Both the position numbers and the translations under genes were made by a program. Below the pieces are notes generated by a model that did no database searches, had not been told where the DNA came from, and worked only from the letters and a program-made list of their open reading frames with translations. A stretch of 64,000 bases of DNA from Maridesulfovibrio frigidus DSM 17176. GTDB lineage: Bacteria; Desulfobacterota; Desulfovibrionia; Desulfovibrionales; Desulfovibrionaceae. Of this stretch, positions 8,771 through 15,611 are shown one piece after another (the stretch's first letter is position 1; each line of letters opens with the position of its first letter). The stretch spans positions 1-64,000 of the forward strand of contig NZ_JONL01000011.1 in the NCBI RefSeq assembly GCF_000711735.1, read 5' to 3'.

Positions 8771-9105
8771 TACTTAGCCGCCTTGACCTTGAACCACTCC
8801 CAACAGGCCATACCCACGAAGCCAATGCCGCCAGTTGCAACAACCCTAACAACCGCACGCCAAAACGCCTTGCGACCTTCAAGCATGATACCGATAGCAC
8901 CGTGATGAGCACGCATAGCCTTAACGCCCTGACAATGATTGCCGTCACCAAGATCACGCACCATGTCCATGAGCGTGCCGACTTCCTTGGCCGCTTCCGG
9001 CTCAAGATTGCACGTGCAAGTGCCTGTCTTCTGCATGGCGACAATGATGCCTTCAGTAACGGCTTCAGATATCTCTTTCTTTTGTTCTGGACTAAGATCA
9101 CTCAC
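8770..9105 (-). CDS. Small phage membrane protein, holin-like
   Basis: The protein has 111 residues from GTG 9105. That start is chosen because a GGAG site lies exactly 6 bases upstream; the longer frame from TTG 9135 has no ribosome site. Residues 1-60 are soluble with a CTCN cysteine pair. The C-terminus carries one membrane segment (AVVRVVATGGIGFVGMACWE) and a basic tail ending KVKAAK. It opens the lysis cluster. One membrane helix near the end with positive charges fits a holin or spanin-like role, but no family was recognised. Confidence 0.6.
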   Translation of the reverse strand: MSDLSPEQKKEISEAVTEGIIVAMQKTGTCTCNLEPEAAKEVGTLMDMVRDLGDGNHCQGVKAMRAHHGAIGIMLEGRKAFWRAVVRVVATGGIGFVGMACWEWFKVKAAK

Positions 9106-9320
9106 AGCAAACTCCGGTTTGCCGTCCGCCCCCAAAGGTACGAGACGGACGACACGAGGATTAGAAGGAAAGCAAAGCCTCCACGCTTATGAAATCAGTA
9201 ACATGGGGTTTTGGAGTGAGGACGTGAGAGATCGCCACAGATCAGCAGGGATCAGTGAAGGTAGGGTTGACAGGGTATTGGGGAGGAGTATTTGTACAGA
9301 AAGACTAGGAGAATTATAAT

Positions 9321-9995
9321 ATGAACAGTACAAGTTTAATAATCGAAGCTAAAAGTATGATATTTCCATTGCTAAATCCGGAAAGTTTTAGCGTGATAAT
9401 TGCGGCAGTGGCACTGTATTTGTCATACAATAACATACGAAAATCTAATATAACAAAAAGAGACAGTGAAATAAGCTCATGCGCAGTGAGAGCTCTTGAA
9501 CGAGCGTATAACGCACTCACTAATGGGAAGGTAAATATACCTCCAGAGGCAAATCGTTTAAATTGGTTAACAGCAGCACGACTAATTGAAAATTACAAAA
9601 AATTAAAAAGCACAATTAAATTAGAAGAATATAAAACTGTCTGTGAAGAATCTGAAGAGCATTGGAGACATCAATTTTATTTAATTCTTAATATGCATAA
9701 TATTTCAAGTATAGACTATTACAAAGGGATAAAGCCACCCAATTCTTCGAATAGAGAATATTTAGAGCCAAGGTCACTAATCGTTATTTATAATTTTGCA
9801 CTTTGGAGAAAAGACAAAAAAGATCCTATAGATTCTGTTGATTTAGTAAAAATATTGGAAGAAAAAAATATTTTTGATGGCAACTATGGATTAAGATATT
9901 ATCTTCTTGAAGAACTTCCAAAGCGAGGCTACGAGATAGAAGAAGATAGAATGAACCAAGTAGTAGTTAAAGCTAAAGTAAATAAACAAAAATAA
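9321..9995 (+). CDS. AT-rich cargo gene, membrane-anchored protein of unknown function
   Basis: The protein has 224 residues. An AGGAG site lies 9 bases before ATG 9321, and a TTGACA element lies at 9267-9272. The N-terminus has one hydrophobic segment (SFSVIIAAVALYLSY). The remainder is soluble, charged and helical (ARLIENYKKLKSTIKLEEY, HWRHQFYLILNMHN). No family was recognised. It runs against the flanking virion genes, is markedly AT-richer than them, has its own promoter-like element and a strong terminator, and so fits an independently expressed lysogenic cargo gene (moron). Phage exclusion or host modification is only a guess. Confidence 0.7.
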   Translation: MNSTSLIIEAKSMIFPLLNPESFSVIIAAVALYLSYNNIRKSNITKRDSEISSCAVRALERAYNALTNGKVNIPPEANRLNWLTAARLIENYKKLKSTIKLEEYKTVCEESEEHWRHQFYLILNMHNISSIDYYKGIKPPNSSNREYLEPRSLIVIYNFALWRKDKKDPIDSVDLVKILEEKNIFDGNYGLRYYLLEELPKRGYEIEEDRMNQVVVKAKVNKQK

Positions 9996-10010
9996 TTTCT
10001 TCGATAAAGG

Positions 10011-10030
10011 CACCCCGCTCCCGCGGGGTG
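10011..10030 (+). terminator. Rho-independent terminator
   Basis: A perfect 8-base-pair GC-rich stem (caccccgc with gcggggtg) around a 4-base loop is followed by tttcattt. It lies 15 bases after the 224-residue cargo gene and insulates it from the opposing transcription unit. Confidence 0.85.
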
Positions 10031-10071
10031 TTTCATTTAATATCATCTCCAATTCCTAACTCATCCTTACC

Positions 10072-10233
10072 CTACTTCCCAACCCCCTTTACCCTATCCC
10101 ACATAGCCCTTGCCGCCTTCCGAGATTTCTCCGATCGTGGGGGGGGGGGGTCGATGGCATTGCCTCCGAAACTTGCTATCTGCAATTTCAGATATTCTAG
10201 GACATAGAGCATTTGTTCTGTAGTGATGGACAC
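10072..10233 (-). CDS. Small phage ORF or gene remnant with proline run
   Basis: This is a 53-residue frame from GTG 10233, or 46 residues from ATG 10212. It reads VSITTEQMLYVLEYLKLQ then IASFGGNAIDPPPPRSEKSR and AARAMWDRVKGVGK. The amphipathic N-terminus and charged C-terminus look like a genuine short phage protein. The frame remains open upstream to a TAG at 10279-10281, where the codons still look protein-like, so it may be the surviving end of a longer gene. No clear ribosome site precedes either start. The four prolines are encoded by a 12-base C run. Confidence 0.45.
   Translation of the reverse strand: MSITTEQMLYVLEYLKLQIASFGGNAIDPPPPRSEKSRKAARAMWDRVKGVGK
10139..10150 (+). repeat. 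Homopolymeric tract of 12 G
   Basis: Twelve consecutive G on the plus strand (C on the minus strand) lie within the small minus-strand ORF. Its length is a multiple of three, so the frame is currently intact. Confidence 0.9.
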
Positions 10234-10309
10234 AAGACACAAAAAAGCCGCAAAACTATCGGGAGTTGATACAGCTTGCTAGTTAAGGAGTGTTGAAGTT
10301 CCTGAAAAA

Positions 10310-10338
10310 ATAAAGCTAGAAAATGCGGTTTGTGTCAA
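10310..10338 (-). promoter_or_regulatory. Putative sigma-70 promoter upstream of the small ORF
   Basis: On the minus strand a consensus TTGACA (10338-10333) is followed after 17 bases by CTTTAT (10315-10310), a weak -10. It would drive leftward transcription into the small ORF at 10072-10233 and sits just past the end of the TPR gene. Confidence 0.35.
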
Positions 10339-10413
10339 GGGAGGGGAAACGGAAAAGAGAAAACGTCCCAGTGACTATTAGGGGCGATGAGTTTGGTGCA
10401 CTTTTGTTTCTGT

Positions 10414-11913
10414 TTAGATATTGAAATTTTGACATATCTTTCTGGTGGGAAGCTCATCCAATCGACACTGAATGTCTTCAATCATTGGAGCTGCGCCCAT
10501 CTCTTTATAAAGAGCTAGAGCCTTGCTCCATAGTTCCTCAGCTCCAACAAGGTCACCCTGGGTTTTGCGGATGTTGGCGAAGTTGCAGCAATCCGCAGCC
10601 ATGCCTTCTTTGCGGCCCAGCTCTTTGTTGATTTTCTGAGATTTCAGATAAAATTCCTCAGCTCCAACAAGATCACCCTGAATTTGGCGGATATTGCCAA
10701 GGTTTCCATAATCCATAGCAATACTTTTTTTGCGTTGCATCGCTTCGTTAATTTTCAAAGATTTTAGATAATAGTCCTCAGCTCCAACAAGGTCGCCCTG
10801 CGTCTTACGGATGGTGCCGAGGTTACATAAATTCGTAGCAATGCCTTCTTTACGTCCTAGATCTTCGTTAATTTTCAGAGATTTTAGAAAGTAATCCTCA
10901 GCTTTAACAAGGTCACCCTGCATTTTACGAATGAGTCCAAGGTTGCTGCATTGAATGGCAATACCTACTTTGCGCTCGATCTCTTCATTAATTTTCAGAG
11001 ATTTTAGATAATAGTCCTCAGCTCCAACAAGGTCGCCCTGAATTTGACGGATGTTGCCGATGTTGCCGTAATCCGCAGCCATGCCTTTTTTGTGTCCTAG
11101 CTCTTCTTCAATTCTCAGAGATTGCCGATGGTATTCTTCAGCTCCCTTAAGGTCCCCCTGAATTTCGCGGATAATTCCGATATTACAGTATTGTTTGGCC
11201 ATGCCTTCTTTGTGTCCTAGCTCATCATTAATTTTTAGAGCTTTCAGATAGTATTCTTCAGCTGTATTTAATTTTCCGAGTCGTCTCAGCAAACGCCCTA
11301 ATTTATTCAAGCCATCGGCATTATCTGGATCAAGTTCAACAGATTTTTGATAGGCTTCAAGGGCATTATGTGTGTCATTTCTAAATGCCAATGCGCCTAA
11401 ACGTCGATAAGCATGAGCTGATTCAATTTTCTCTGCTTGGGATTGTGCATCAGTTTCTTTTGATTTCTTAAATTTATTTTCAGCGATATTACGAAATAAA
11501 TCCTTTGCCTTGGCTGGATTACCCGTAAGAAGTTCACGTTCTGCTTCGTCTGCAAGTTGAGCTGTCTCGTCGTGCTTTTCTAATTCTCGCAAGCCTTCAA
11601 CAGCATCTTTCAGGGCGCGGATTTCTTCGTCTTTGGATTGGAGACTTTGAGTTGCTTCGTTGAGTTGCCCCTCTGTCTTTTCGAGGCGATCATAAATTTT
11701 TTCTGCAAGAGCCCCAGAGTCTTCTTTTGGGGGAGAGGTGACAGTGATATTGACAGATGAACCGCTTTCTTTCCTGTTACGCTTGCTCAAAAGCCAAGCA
11801 ATAAAGCCAGCAATCAGACCTAAAGTTGGAATTAAGACTCCCCAAAAAGAAATCTTTTCTGCATTAGGTAAAGCCCAAAACCAATTATATACTTTATCCC
11901 ATAATCCCATCAT
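10414..11913 (-). CDS. Membrane-anchored TPR repeat protein
   Basis: The protein has 499 residues from ATG 11913. A GGAG site 8 bases upstream lies inside a longer frame beginning at 11931, so the shorter start is preferred. Residues about 20-43 form one membrane helix (SFWGVLIPTLGLIAGFIAWL) followed by a basic stop. A coiled-coil stretch (residues 70-130) precedes a TPR array with six nearly identical 40-residue units at residues 235-474, each carrying IRxxQGDLVGAEDYYLKSLK-type helices of the Kinesin/NPHP TPR class. TPR arrays mediate protein binding. The gene lies between packaging and lysis modules, a place where cargo is common. Partner and function are unknown. Confidence 0.8.
   Translation of the reverse strand: MMGLWDKVYNWFWALPNAEKISFWGVLIPTLGLIAGFIAWLLSKRNRKESGSSVNITVTSPPKEDSGALAEKIYDRLEKTEGQLNEATQSLQSKDEEIRALKDAVEGLRELEKHDETAQLADEAERELLTGNPAKAKDLFRNIAENKFKKSKETDAQSQAEKIESAHAYRRLGALAFRNDTHNALEAYQKSVELDPDNADGLNKLGRLLRRLGKLNTAEEYYLKALKINDELGHKEGMAKQYCNIGIIREIQGDLKGAEEYHRQSLRIEEELGHKKGMAADYGNIGNIRQIQGDLVGAEDYYLKSLKINEEIERKVGIAIQCSNLGLIRKMQGDLVKAEDYFLKSLKINEDLGRKEGIATNLCNLGTIRKTQGDLVGAEDYYLKSLKINEAMQRKKSIAMDYGNLGNIRQIQGDLVGAEEFYLKSQKINKELGRKEGMAADCCNFANIRKTQGDLVGAEELWSKALALYKEMGAAPMIEDIQCRLDELPTRKICQNFNI
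10492..11211 (-). repeat. Six tandem 120-bp coding repeats (TPR units)
   Basis: Six consecutive 120-base units encode the 40-residue TPR motifs. Neighbouring units share long identical stretches such as tcctcagctccaacaagg, showing recent duplication or homogenisation. Copy number could vary between strains by slippage or recombination. Confidence 0.85.
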
Positions 11914-12231
11914 GCTATTTACTCCAATCAAAAACTATCTAGGTTATTTTGCATTTTAATATCATTCAAAATATAGTTACGTTGTTCAACGGCAAACATT
12001 TTATTTTAATATGAAAGGACATAAAACATTACTTCACTAATAACAACAAGCAATTATTGATTCGCATTCGTAAATATCATGCTTCTCAGGAAACAGGTTG
12101 TTATTTTCAATTTATAAACTTTCCACCATTGACAATCGTACCAAAAGTGGTACATTTATAATTAAGGATCAACCTTAAAAAGCAATCACAAGGAAGTGAC
12201 TGCTAATCAAAATTACAGGATGTACACGTTA
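11914..12231. other. AT-rich intergenic region with toxin-antitoxin promoter
   Basis: This region is divergent between the minus-strand TPR gene and the plus-strand toxin gene. It contains the operator and promoter described separately at 12129-12156. The remainder is AT-rich without recognisable genes. Confidence 0.5.
12129..12156 (+). promoter_or_regulatory. Promoter with palindromic operator of the HigBA-like module
   Basis: A perfect -35 TTGACA (12129-12134) and a -10-like TACATT (12151-12156), 16 bases apart, flank a perfect inverted repeat, GTACCA-AAAG-TGGTAC (12138-12153). An operator filling the spacer fits autorepression by the antitoxin, as is usual for type II toxin-antitoxin operons. 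A TATAAT at 12157-12162 is also present, but at poor spacing. Confidence 0.65.
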
Positions 12232-12570
12232 ATGAAAAAAATATCCGCTGCTTTTTACAAAACTGAAAAAGGAAAAGAACCTGTAAGAGAATGGCTTAAA
12301 TCCCTGACAATTGAAGAGAAGAAAAAGATAGGGGAAGACATTCAAACAGCTGAATTTGGTTGGCCTATAGGAATGCCAACCTGTCGGAAACTTGGCAAAG
12401 GACTTAATGAAATAAGAACCAATGTTGCTGATAAATGGGCAAGAGTTTTCTTTTGTGTCACTGATGATTTTATGATTTTACTTCATGGAATCATGAAAAA
12501 AACAAATACGACTCCCAAGCAAGATATCGATTTAGCAAGAAAAAGAATGAATAATTATAATAAAAAATAA
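12232..12570 (+). CDS. RelE/HigB-type toxin (phage Gp49-like)
   Basis: The protein has 112 residues from ATG 12232; an in-frame GTG at 12196 would add 12 residues without family support. The pattern FYKTEKGKEPVREWLKSL, then IQTAEFGWPIGMPTCRKLGK, GLNEIRTNVADKWARVFFCV and ILLHGIMKKTNTTPKQDIDL is that of Gp49-like HigB toxins. These act as ribosome-dependent mRNA interferases in characterised members. It is followed by an XRE antitoxin and preceded by an operator. The gene is AT-rich, unlike the phage modules on either side. Confidence 0.85.
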   Translation: MKKISAAFYKTEKGKEPVREWLKSLTIEEKKKIGEDIQTAEFGWPIGMPTCRKLGKGLNEIRTNVADKWARVFFCVTDDFMILLHGIMKKTNTTPKQDIDLARKRMNNYNKK

Positions 12571-12654
12571 TTTCATAAATATTTTAACAAAATGTTAGTA
12601 TGTGGTGTTGTGAGAGACCAAGGTAAAGATGTAGGTAGACAAGGGGTGTGTGAG

Positions 12655-12984
12655 ATGAAAAACGAACATTTAGGATCTTCGTTTGACGATTTTCTCATGG
12701 AAGAAGGAATTCAAGAAGAGGTAACGCGAAACGCATTAAAGAGAGTTATCGCGTGGCAAGTAACTCAAGCAATGGAAAGTGCTAAACTTTCAAAGACCGC
12801 TATGGCCAAGAAGATGGACACCAGCCGTTCAGCATTAGATAGATTGCTGGACCCAGAAAATTCCTCAGTCACAATTCAGACTTTGGAAAAAGCTGCACGG
12901 GCAGTAAACAAAAGACTTGTAATGTGCCTTGTAGATGAAGGTGAAACCGTGCATGACGCATGCTGCCAATGCGCAGCCGTTTAA
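12655..12984 (+). CDS. XRE-family antitoxin (HigA-like)
   Basis: The protein has 109 residues from ATG 12655, preceded by an AAGGGG site; a frame from 12592 is longer but lacks one. Residues 35-95 form a helix-turn-helix (KLSKTAMAKKMDTSRSALDR then LLDPENSSVTIQTLEKAARA). It lies 84 bases after the toxin gene. It should neutralise the toxin and repress the operon through the palindrome at 12138-12153. The C-terminus has the motif HDACCQC, which could bind metal but is not typical of the family. Confidence 0.8.
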   Translation: MKNEHLGSSFDDFLMEEGIQEEVTRNALKRVIAWQVTQAMESAKLSKTAMAKKMDTSRSALDRLLDPENSSVTIQTLEKAARAVNKRLVMCLVDEGETVHDACCQCAAV

Positions 12985-12996
12985 CACGCTATAAAT

Positions 12997-13028
12997 AAGC
13001 GGATTTGCCTTAAAAAGCAGGTCCGCTT
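12997..13028 (+). terminator. Terminator after toxin-antitoxin module 1
   Basis: The stem AAGCGGA (12997-13003) pairs with TCCGCTT (13022-13028), followed by a T run. It sits between the converging antitoxin gene and the minus-strand helix-turn-helix gene, whose stop begins at 13030, so it may serve both. Confidence 0.65.
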
Positions 13029-13029
13029 T

Positions 13030-13236
13030 TTAATTTGCAACATGGTTATACCCAACCCCAGTATTCTCCTTAACCCACTCCCACAACTCAGCCTTCTCCG
13101 CCATATACTTCCCTTCAACTTGGCGGATAGGCGAACCTTCCTCCTGCGCCCATGCCCGAACAGTATTGCGCCCTACCCCGAAAAGCTTGCCGATATTCTC
13201 CAGCCCCGTAACAATTTCAACCGGCCTGACAACCAT
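13030..13236 (-). CDS. Small helix-turn-helix protein, terminase Nu1-like (copy A)
   Basis: The protein has 68 residues. Residues 8-35 (VTGLENIGKLFGVGRNTVRA) form a MerR/Nu1-type winged helix-turn-helix, followed by RQVEGKYMAEKAELWEWVKE. Proteins of this size next to a large terminase resemble the DNA-binding part of small terminase subunits. It starts one base after the stop of the 218-residue gene. It is nearly identical to the copy at 16105-16311, differing only in the last seven or so residues (GYNHVAN against DQAEIVN), where the duplication ends. Small terminase subunit is the favoured but unproven role. Confidence 0.65.
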   Translation of the reverse strand: MVVRPVEIVTGLENIGKLFGVGRNTVRAWAQEEGSPIRQVEGKYMAEKAELWEWVKENTGVGYNHVAN

Positions 13237-13237
13237 A

Positions 13238-13894
13238 TCAGTACCCTCCTACTGAATGGGTATTACCCGATAGCCGCCCGTTATTCTGCCATGCGCTCAT
13301 ATCTCCGTCTTCCAGATCCAGCCCTGCCAGCGCATAGAGCATTGCCGCCACTACCGGAAACTCTTCCAACTTGCGCCCTAGATCATCCCGATTCAGCGTA
13401 TTGTATTCGAGCACGGCCTGCGATTCACCGAAAAATAACGTCTTAATATTCCTAGTTCTGCGATCCACCAGCCTGTCATAATCCCTAAAAGACCTGCTGC
13501 CCTTCATGGCCGGAGGCGAAGCCAGATCAATGCACGGCAACCGCAAACGCTGCCGCTGATCATTAAAAAGCTGCACTAAGCGCGTACCAGCATGAGCAAG
13601 CGGAGTGCGCCAAATATCAACCAACAAAGACTCCTGCACCGCCGCCATTTCACGGCAAAGCGTATCGTGATCCTCGTGCCGAAACTCCGCCACCAGATCC
13701 ACTCGATGCTGATCAGTACCGGGTACAACATCTTTATGCTCAGCCAGTACCGTCACCACTCCCGGCTTTATGTCGTGTGGCCATGCTACTGCTCCTGAAA
13801 CCCTACGGTAGATATTACCGGTCACCGGATCTTTCAGGCTTACCGCACCACTCATGCGTGACTTTACTGCTTTAAGTTTCTCAATCGTTCTCAT
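13238..13894 (-). CDS. Conserved phage protein linked to terminase (copy A)
   Basis: The protein has 218 residues. It begins MRTIEKLKAVKSRMSG, has a LKDPVTGNIYRRVSGAVAWP strand, a HRVDLVAEFRHEDHDT segment and a conserved basic stretch SRSFRDYDRLVDRRTRN. I do not recognise a characterised family. It sits between the large terminase and the Nu1-like gene in both module copies and differs from copy B by a single residue (Lys against Arg in LAEH-DVVPG) despite many silent changes. That conservation indicates a needed role in packaging or head-tail assembly. Confidence 0.6.
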   Translation of the reverse strand: MRTIEKLKAVKSRMSGAVSLKDPVTGNIYRRVSGAVAWPHDIKPGVVTVLAEHKDVVPGTDQHRVDLVAEFRHEDHDTLCREMAAVQESLLVDIWRTPLAHAGTRLVQLFNDQRQRLRLPCIDLASPPAMKGSRSFRDYDRLVDRRTRNIKTLFFGESQAVLEYNTLNRDDLGRKLEEFPVVAAMLYALAGLDLEDGDMSAWQNNGRLSGNTHSVGGY

Positions 13895-13929
13895 TTTGTA
13901 CCCTCAAATTCGTCTTCATCTAGGCTGGC

Positions 13930-14882
13930 CTAACTCATGTCGCGGCCTTCTGTGAGACCACCGCGCCGCTTGAAATATTCTATCGCCTGCGTCATCACAT
14001 CCACCTGATCCTTGAATTTAGATCCAGGGAAATGCTCAATCTCATCCAGAAACACATCGAGCCATTCAGCTGATTCCGGCAACCAGACATTACCGCTTTC
14101 GATTGTGTCAGCTACCGCCTTGGCCCTGTTTTCCTTATCCCCGCCAGTCACGGACCATGCAACAACAGGTACGGTGGTGGACTCCTGTAAATCCTGAATA
14201 ACGCTTATGCCGCTTGATTTATCTTCAATCACCACCACGTCCGGACGATTAAGTGCATACCGTGTTTGGATGGACCTTTTCAATTCAGGATATTCCATGC
14301 GCTTGCGGATCACATCGAGCAGATAATAGCCGTTGTGCGCTTCCGCCCAGATCTGGCCACATGAATACGCGCTGGTGGTATTAGCTTTCTGAGCCGTATC
14401 CCAGTGTTCCACAATGCGGTAAAATTTAGGGAGCTTCGTGTAACTCTTGAACCAGTTCAGCTTGAAGATTGCACCGCCTGCTGGTGAAGGTCGCTGCTGG
14501 AGCTGCCCTGCGGCTTCGCTCTTTGATGAAAATGATTCTTCGATAGCTGAAAGGGTTACTTCGTCAAAACGTTCCGGCCAAAGCAGTTCGCCCTCTTCGG
14601 TGCGTGGATCATCGAAACCAAGCACCGTATGAAATTTGTTACCTTCGTATCTAGCCGGCAAACAGAGATGCACGTAATCGGCCCCGCTCTTTTCGAGAAT
14701 ATGACCGGACAGATCCTGCTGATGGCCGCGCTGCATGACAACCACAAACGCCCCGGTCTTGGGATCATTCAAACGAGTCTGCATGGTGTTATCCCACCAG
14801 TCTAAGACTTCCTTGCGCTTAGCGTCAGACTTAACTTCACTCATGTTGTGCGGGTCATCAGCGACTATGCGGTCCCCTATCG
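13930..14882 (-). pseudogene. Large terminase, N-terminally truncated (copy A)
   Basis: This encodes the equivalent of residues ~181-495 of the intact terminase at 17005-18492 and is identical to it in protein sequence over that stretch. It keeps the Walker B region (RIVADDPHN) and the nuclease acidic residues (EHWDTA, VIEDKSSG), but lacks the Walker A region and so cannot power packaging. A frame could start at ATG 14907 inside the adjacent IS remnant, giving about ten foreign residues before the terminase part. Around 25-30 silent differences from copy B were counted by eye over this stretch. Confidence 0.85.
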
Positions 14883-14888
14883 TTATAA

Positions 14889-15128
14889 ATGAGTATTTCT
14901 CCTGCATGAGCTGACTTTAACCTCTCGAGCCGTGTCCGTCATCTATAGAGCACTTCACTACAGCCAAGCTGATCCGCCGCCTCATTAAAAGAATATCCTA
15001 GATCAGTGACTAGTTTAACGGCAGACTTCCTAAATTCTTCTGAATACTTTCGATTACTCATGAGTATTTCTCCTGCATGAGCTGACTTTAACCTCTCGAG
15101 CCGTGTCCGTCATCTATAGAGCACTTCA
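14889..15128 (-). mobile_element. IS3-family element remnants, two left ends in tandem
   Basis: A perfect 69-bp direct repeat occurs at 14889-14957 and 15060-15128. Read on the minus strand each copy starts TGAAGTGCTCTATAGATGAC, followed by GGACACGG, which fits an IS3-family terminal inverted repeat, and ends with an AGGAG ribosome site and the ATG of orfA. The right copy is followed by the first 34 or so codons of orfA; the left copy is cut at that ATG. No orfB or right end is visible. The element sits exactly where terminase copy A is truncated. Confidence 0.75.
14939..15061 (-). pseudogene. IS3-family transposase orfA fragment
   Basis: This is a 40-codon frame reading MSNRKYSEEFRKSAVKLVTD, then LGYSFNEAADQLGCSEVLYR. 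The first 34 residues are a classic IS3-family OrfA helix-turn-helix N-terminus. The last six come from the second copy of the IS left end. It carries less than half of a normal OrfA, so it is non-functional. Confidence 0.8.
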
Positions 15129-15130
15129 TC

Positions 15131-15167
15131 CCCAACCCCAGTATTCTCCTTACCCCACTTCCAAAAC
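15131..15167 (-). pseudogene. Fragment of a third Nu1-like gene
   Basis: On the minus strand this encodes FWKWGKENTGVG, matching LWEWVKENTGVG at the end of the Nu1-like proteins at 13030-13236 and 16105-16311. The IS left end interrupts it immediately beside this stretch. It shows that a third copy of the packaging module's end once stood here. Confidence 0.65.
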
Positions 15168-15192
15168 GCATGCTTCTAAACACAAAAACCTC

Positions 15193-15221
15193 TTGCCGGT
15201 ATGTCAAATTTGCCATAAATT
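15193..15221 (+). promoter_or_regulatory. Promoter of toxin-antitoxin module 2
   Basis: TTGCCG (15193-15198) and TAAATT (15216-15221) are 17 bases apart. Transcription would begin at or very near ATG 15228. No ribosome site precedes that ATG, so the toxin mRNA may be leaderless. Confidence 0.5.
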
Positions 15222-15227
15222 AAATTC

Positions 15228-15578
15228 ATGAGTGCAAATCAACGTCAGCTGTTCTGGGTCGGAACCAGCCTTAAAGATCTCCTCGGACAACCTGAAGAAG
15301 TAAGGCAATGTGTAGGATACGCTCTGCATGTAGTTCAGGACGGAAGAACACCAGAAAATGCTAAAGCTTTTAAACAAGGCGGCTCCGGCGTTATTGAAAT
15401 CAGCATAGACCATGACACGGATACATTCAGAACCATGTACGTGGCTAAGCTCGATAAAGGGGTATATGTATTGCATTCATTTCAAAAGAAATCCAAAAGC
15501 GGCAAAGCTACCCCGAAAGCTGACATTGATAAAATTCAAGCCAGATACAAAGAAGCTTTAAAAGCAGATAAAGATTAA
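15228..15578 (+). CDS. RelE/ParE-family toxin (phage-derived Gp49-like)
   Basis: The protein has 116 residues. The pattern LFWVGTSLKDLLGQPEEVRQ, CVGYALHVVQDG, then VIEISIDHDTDTFRTMYVA and GVYVLHSFQKKSKSGKATPK is typical of Gp49-like RelE/HigB toxins. The KKSKSGKATPKADI tail is the family's conserved basic C-terminus. An XRE antitoxin follows 33 bases later. The two toxins of this prophage are only distantly alike, so this is not a duplicate of module 1. The ATG lies 7 bases after a -10 element without a ribosome site. Confidence 0.85.
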   Translation: MSANQRQLFWVGTSLKDLLGQPEEVRQCVGYALHVVQDGRTPENAKAFKQGGSGVIEISIDHDTDTFRTMYVAKLDKGVYVLHSFQKKSKSGKATPKADIDKIQARYKEALKADKD

Positions 15579-15611
15579 ACAAGATAGATAGCAAAATTAG
15601 AGGTATCCACT

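Larger units (their letters stand above)
9996..10413. other. Intergenic stretch between cargo genes
   Basis: Besides the terminator at 10011-10030, the small minus-strand ORF, its G12 tract and a weak promoter, I see nothing more here. It separates the plus-strand cargo gene from the minus-strand TPR gene. Confidence 0.5.
14883..15227. other. Junction region with IS remnants and gene scrap
   Basis: No intact gene lies here. The region holds two IS3-family left-end remnants, a fragment of a third Nu1-like gene and the promoter of the second toxin-antitoxin module, each listed separately. Confidence 0.7.

Noticed and set aside
9106-9320. Possible further small gene between the holin-like gene and the 224-residue cargo gene
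   Set aside because: Only very short frames with stops soon after any start; nothing with a ribosome site except the two flanking genes.
10139-10150. G12 run treated as sequencing error
   Set aside because: Possible, but the coding frame through it is intact and continues with a protein-like end, so I kept it as a real tract with a check proposed.
10492-11211. Regular 120-bp repeats considered as a CRISPR-like or satellite array
   Set aside because: The units are in-frame TPR motifs in one long gene, with no spacers between them.
13042-13446. Plus frames opposite the Nu1-like and 218-residue genes, present in both module copies
   Set aside because: Their residues change freely between the copies, while the minus-strand proteins are conserved, so the plus frames are shadows.
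14907-14939. New fused terminase gene starting inside the IS remnant
   Set aside because: The ATG at 14907 gives an open frame, but the Walker A half is missing and no proper ribosome site serves it, so it is listed as a pseudogene.
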